Shown: positions 62,235 through 64,000 of the stretch, piece by piece
Numbering within the stretch: the first letter of the stretch is position 1
How the letters are laid out: every line of letters starts with the position of its first letter
Assembly (NCBI RefSeq): GCF_000786695.1
Contig: NZ_CP009962.1
Location: forward strand, 434,001-498,000
DNA: 64,000 nt
From: Collimonas arenae
Lineage (GTDB): Bacteria > Pseudomonadota > Gammaproteobacteria > Burkholderiales > Burkholderiaceae_D
Direction of reading: 5' to 3'
Translations under genes and position numbers: made by a program
Notes under the pieces: model-generated
Seen by the model: the letters and a program-made list of their open reading frames with translations, nothing else
What the model was told of the DNA's origin: nothing
Databases searched by the model: none

Positions 62235-62876
62235 ATGACCTTACGCCTTGGCGATGTCGCCCCGGATTTTGAGCAAGACTCTTCGCTCGGCAAAATCAAA
62301 TTCTATGATTGGGCCGGCTCTTCGTGGGTAGTATTATTTTCACATCCAGCGGACTTCACGCCGGTCTGCACCACTGAACTTGGATTGACTTCCAAATTGA
62401 AATCGCAGTTTGAACAGCGCGGCGTCAAAGTGATCGCGTTGTCTGTCGACCCTGCCGACAAACATCAGGAGTGGATCAAGGATATCAACGAGACGCAGCA
62501 GACCGTGGTCGGTTTCCCGATCATTGCCGATGCCGACCGTAAGGTTTCCGAACTGTATGACCTGATCCACCCGAACGCCAGCGCGACTGCTACTGTGCGC
62601 TCCTTGTTCGTGATCGATCCTGCCAAGAAGGTGCGTTTGATCATCACTTATCCAGCCAGTACCGGCCGCAATTTCGACGAAATACTGCGTGTGATCGATT
62701 CCCTGCAACTGACCGATAATTATTCGGTGGCCACACCGGGTAACTGGAAAGATGGCGAAGATGTGGTGATCGTTCCATCGTTGCAGGACCCAGAGGTGCT
62801 CAAGCAGAAATTCCCTAAAGGTTTCAAGATCATCCGTCCTTATCTGCGGTTGACGCCGCAGCCTAATCGCGACTGA
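62235..62876 (+). CDS. 1-Cys peroxiredoxin (Prx6 type)
   Basis: A 213-residue peroxiredoxin from the ATG at 62235 (MTLRLGDVAPDFEQDSSLGKI), after AAAGGAG; an earlier start at 62202 is unlikely. The peroxidatic Cys45 lies in HPADFTPVCTTE; no clear resolving cysteine is visible, and the long C-terminal domain (WKDGEDVVIVPSL, IIRPYLRLTPQP) is that of the Prx6/AhpC-TSA 1-Cys group. It reduces hydrogen and organic peroxides in the cytosol. Its transcript ends at the hairpin at 62901. Confidence 0.94.
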   Translation: MTLRLGDVAPDFEQDSSLGKIKFYDWAGSSWVVLFSHPADFTPVCTTELGLTSKLKSQFEQRGVKVIALSVDPADKHQEWIKDINETQQTVVGFPIIADADRKVSELYDLIHPNASATATVRSLFVIDPAKKVRLIITYPASTGRNFDEILRVIDSLQLTDNYSVATPGNWKDGEDVVIVPSLQDPEVLKQKFPKGFKIIRPYLRLTPQPNRD

Positions 62877-62900
62877 TATTCTTTGCTGCGAGTTGAAATT

Positions 62901-62940
62901 AAAAAGCCCCGTCAAATTTTTTGCCAGGGCTTTTGTTTTT
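62901..62940. terminator. Bidirectional terminator between peroxiredoxin and CorA-like genes
   Basis: AAAAAGCCC and GGGCTTTT form an A/T-flanked stem with a 17-base loop, followed by GTTTTT on plus and by a T-run on minus. It serves both convergent genes. Confidence 0.85.
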
Positions 62941-62965
62941 GTGGAAAACAAATACGTTGTCAGAT

Positions 62966-64000
62966 TCAGCGCCGGTCCAGCGCCTGGCTTTCCAAGTAAC
63001 GGCGGCGCTGGAAAAACACCAGCATGACTACCACAACCAGCGCCATGCTACCCATCGTCAGCCAAAAGCCGAGAGCGCTTTTGAGCAAGGGCATGACTTC
63101 AAAATTCATACCGAATATGCCTGTGATCAGCGTCAGGGGCATGAACAAAGCAGTGATCACGGTCAGCGTGCGCATGATTTCGTTGGTGCGGTGGGCGACC
63201 GCGGAGAAATGGATTTGCACCGCCGATTCAATTGACGATTCCAGGCGGCGCGCATGGTTGAGCACCCGCGTAATATGCTCCATCACGTCGTTGATGCGAA
63301 CCAGCAGCAAATCCTTGGCGCGGCTGATTTCGATGCCGTCATCGGTGTCGACAAAGTAATCGCGCAGCTCCTGCATTGCGTCGTGCTGTTCCTCGCACAA
63401 ATTCTCCAGTTTGCGCAATTCAATCCGGGCATCCAGCAACGCCATCCAGTCCTTGAATGGCCGGCGCGGGTCAAGCAAGGCGCGTTGCCAGCGGTCCAGT
63501 TGCGTGGTCAAGGGTTGGCGCAGGTCCAGGTATTGATCCACCATGGCGTTGATCAGGCGCAGCAGCAGGTCTTCCGGCGAGGCGGGTAGACGAATTGCGT
63601 GCGGTCCCTTTTCAGTCTTGTTGCACAGTTCCAGCAGACGCGTACGGGTGGCGTCGATGGTGCGGCTATAACGCTCGTGGACGGTGATCAACGCATGATC
63701 CATGATGAGAAACGTCACCGGCTGGGTCGCCAGTTTGCTCAATGCTGCCGGGATTTTGCGCTTGGCGCCGTCGTTATCGGTGGTCGATGGTGGCGGTGGC
63801 GACGCGGCAGTTTTGCCGTCGCCATTCGCCGATGACAGAGCGCTGCCGTTGCCGGCCGTCCCGTTCAACATTAGCTTGCGAAATACCACCATACCGTAAT
63901 CCTGCGTCGAATCGAAATACGACGGATGATTCGGATTCAGCGTATCGGTCATGTGCGGATCGTAGATCTGGACGCCGGTGGCGCACTCGATGGCGCTGCG
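62966..64000 (-). CDS. CorA-family magnesium/divalent-cation transporter, 5' end outside window
   Basis: The frame is open from the right edge (RSAIECATGVQIYDP) through an internal ATG at 63952 to the stop at 62966, so the gene continues past 64000; 344 residues are visible. A Gly/Ser/Pro linker (about 20 residues) interrupts the N-terminal domain; long helices follow, then the first transmembrane helix with the signature GIFGMNFEVMP (the GMN selectivity motif) and a second helix near the C-terminus (MGSMALVVVVMLVFF), ending RRRYLESQALDRR. CorA proteins are pentameric magnesium channels. The Gly/Ser-rich insert is unusual. Confidence 0.9.
   Translation of the reverse strand, partial: RSAIECATGVQIYDPHMTDTLNPNHPSYFDSTQDYGMVVFRKLMLNGTAGNGSALSSANGDGKTAASPPPPSTTDNDGAKRKIPAALSKLATQPVTFLIMDHALITVHERYSRTIDATRTRLLELCNKTEKGPHAIRLPASPEDLLLRLINAMVDQYLDLRQPLTTQLDRWQRALLDPRRPFKDWMALLDARIELRKLENLCEEQHDAMQELRDYFVDTDDGIEISRAKDLLLVRINDVMEHITRVLNHARRLESSIESAVQIHFSAVAHRTNEIMRTLTVITALFMPLTLITGIFGMNFEVMPLLKSALGFWLTMGSMALVVVVMLVFFQRRRYLESQALDRR

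Overview
The window is a chromosomal segment of a Gram-negative betaproteobacterium, most likely Oxalobacteraceae (Collimonas/Herbaspirillum/Janthinobacterium-like). That placement is inferred from gene order, protein sequences and base composition; no database search was run. Housekeeping genes look about 55-62% GC by eye. The window shows no rRNA genes, CRISPR array, prophage or intact insertion sequence.

Region 1 (1-9998) is accessory. It holds the start of an alcohol dehydrogenase gene divergent from an AraC-type regulator, a LysR regulator divergent from a short-chain dehydrogenase plus NTF2-like protein, and a DEAD-box RNA helicase with a DbpA-type RNA-binding domain. A dead IS3-type orfA follows, then a compact minus-strand four-gene locus: two small AT-rich secreted proteins (one with curlin-like repeats), a CsgG/HfaB-like outer-membrane lipoprotein and a MORN-repeat protein. 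Next comes an 845-base stretch with a small ORF and a second nonsense-mutated remnant. The four-gene locus is the best candidate for an undescribed system: a minimal curli-like secretion/amyloid unit with no csgE, csgF or canonical csgA/csgB beside it.

Region 2 (9999-23406) is metabolic and housekeeping. It has glmS and glmU around an Lrp/AsnC regulator, a WxxGxW-repeat lipoprotein, a DUF1508 protein, ttcA-folB-SDR, a MidA-type methyltransferase, a DUF2905 protein, an ArsC-family/KefC-type antiporter/KefF-like oxidoreductase set and a class-I glutamine amidotransferase-like hydrolase. Two intergenic gaps carry MITE-like inverted-repeat elements.

Region 3 (23534-59786) is the transcription-translation super-cluster: tRNA-Tyr/Gly/Thr-tuf, tRNA-Trp-secE-nusG, rplKAJL-rpoBC, then (after a convergent phosphoethanolamine transferase gene) rpsL-rpsG-fusA-tuf-rpsJ, rplC to rpsQ (S10 block), rplN to rpmJ (spc block) and rpsM-rpsK-rpsD-rpoA-rplQ (alpha block). 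The genes are standard. The punctuation is more unusual: a terminator plus promoter between rpsJ and rplC, terminator-like hairpins after rpsK, rpsD, rpoA and rplQ, a perfect inverted repeat over the rpoB stop codon, related repeat arms in the rplA-rplJ and rpoB-rpoC gaps, and a TTG start for rplJ.

Region 4 (59844-64000) holds cutA overlapping dsbD, a 1-Cys peroxiredoxin and the 3' part of a convergent CorA-family transporter gene that runs off the window.
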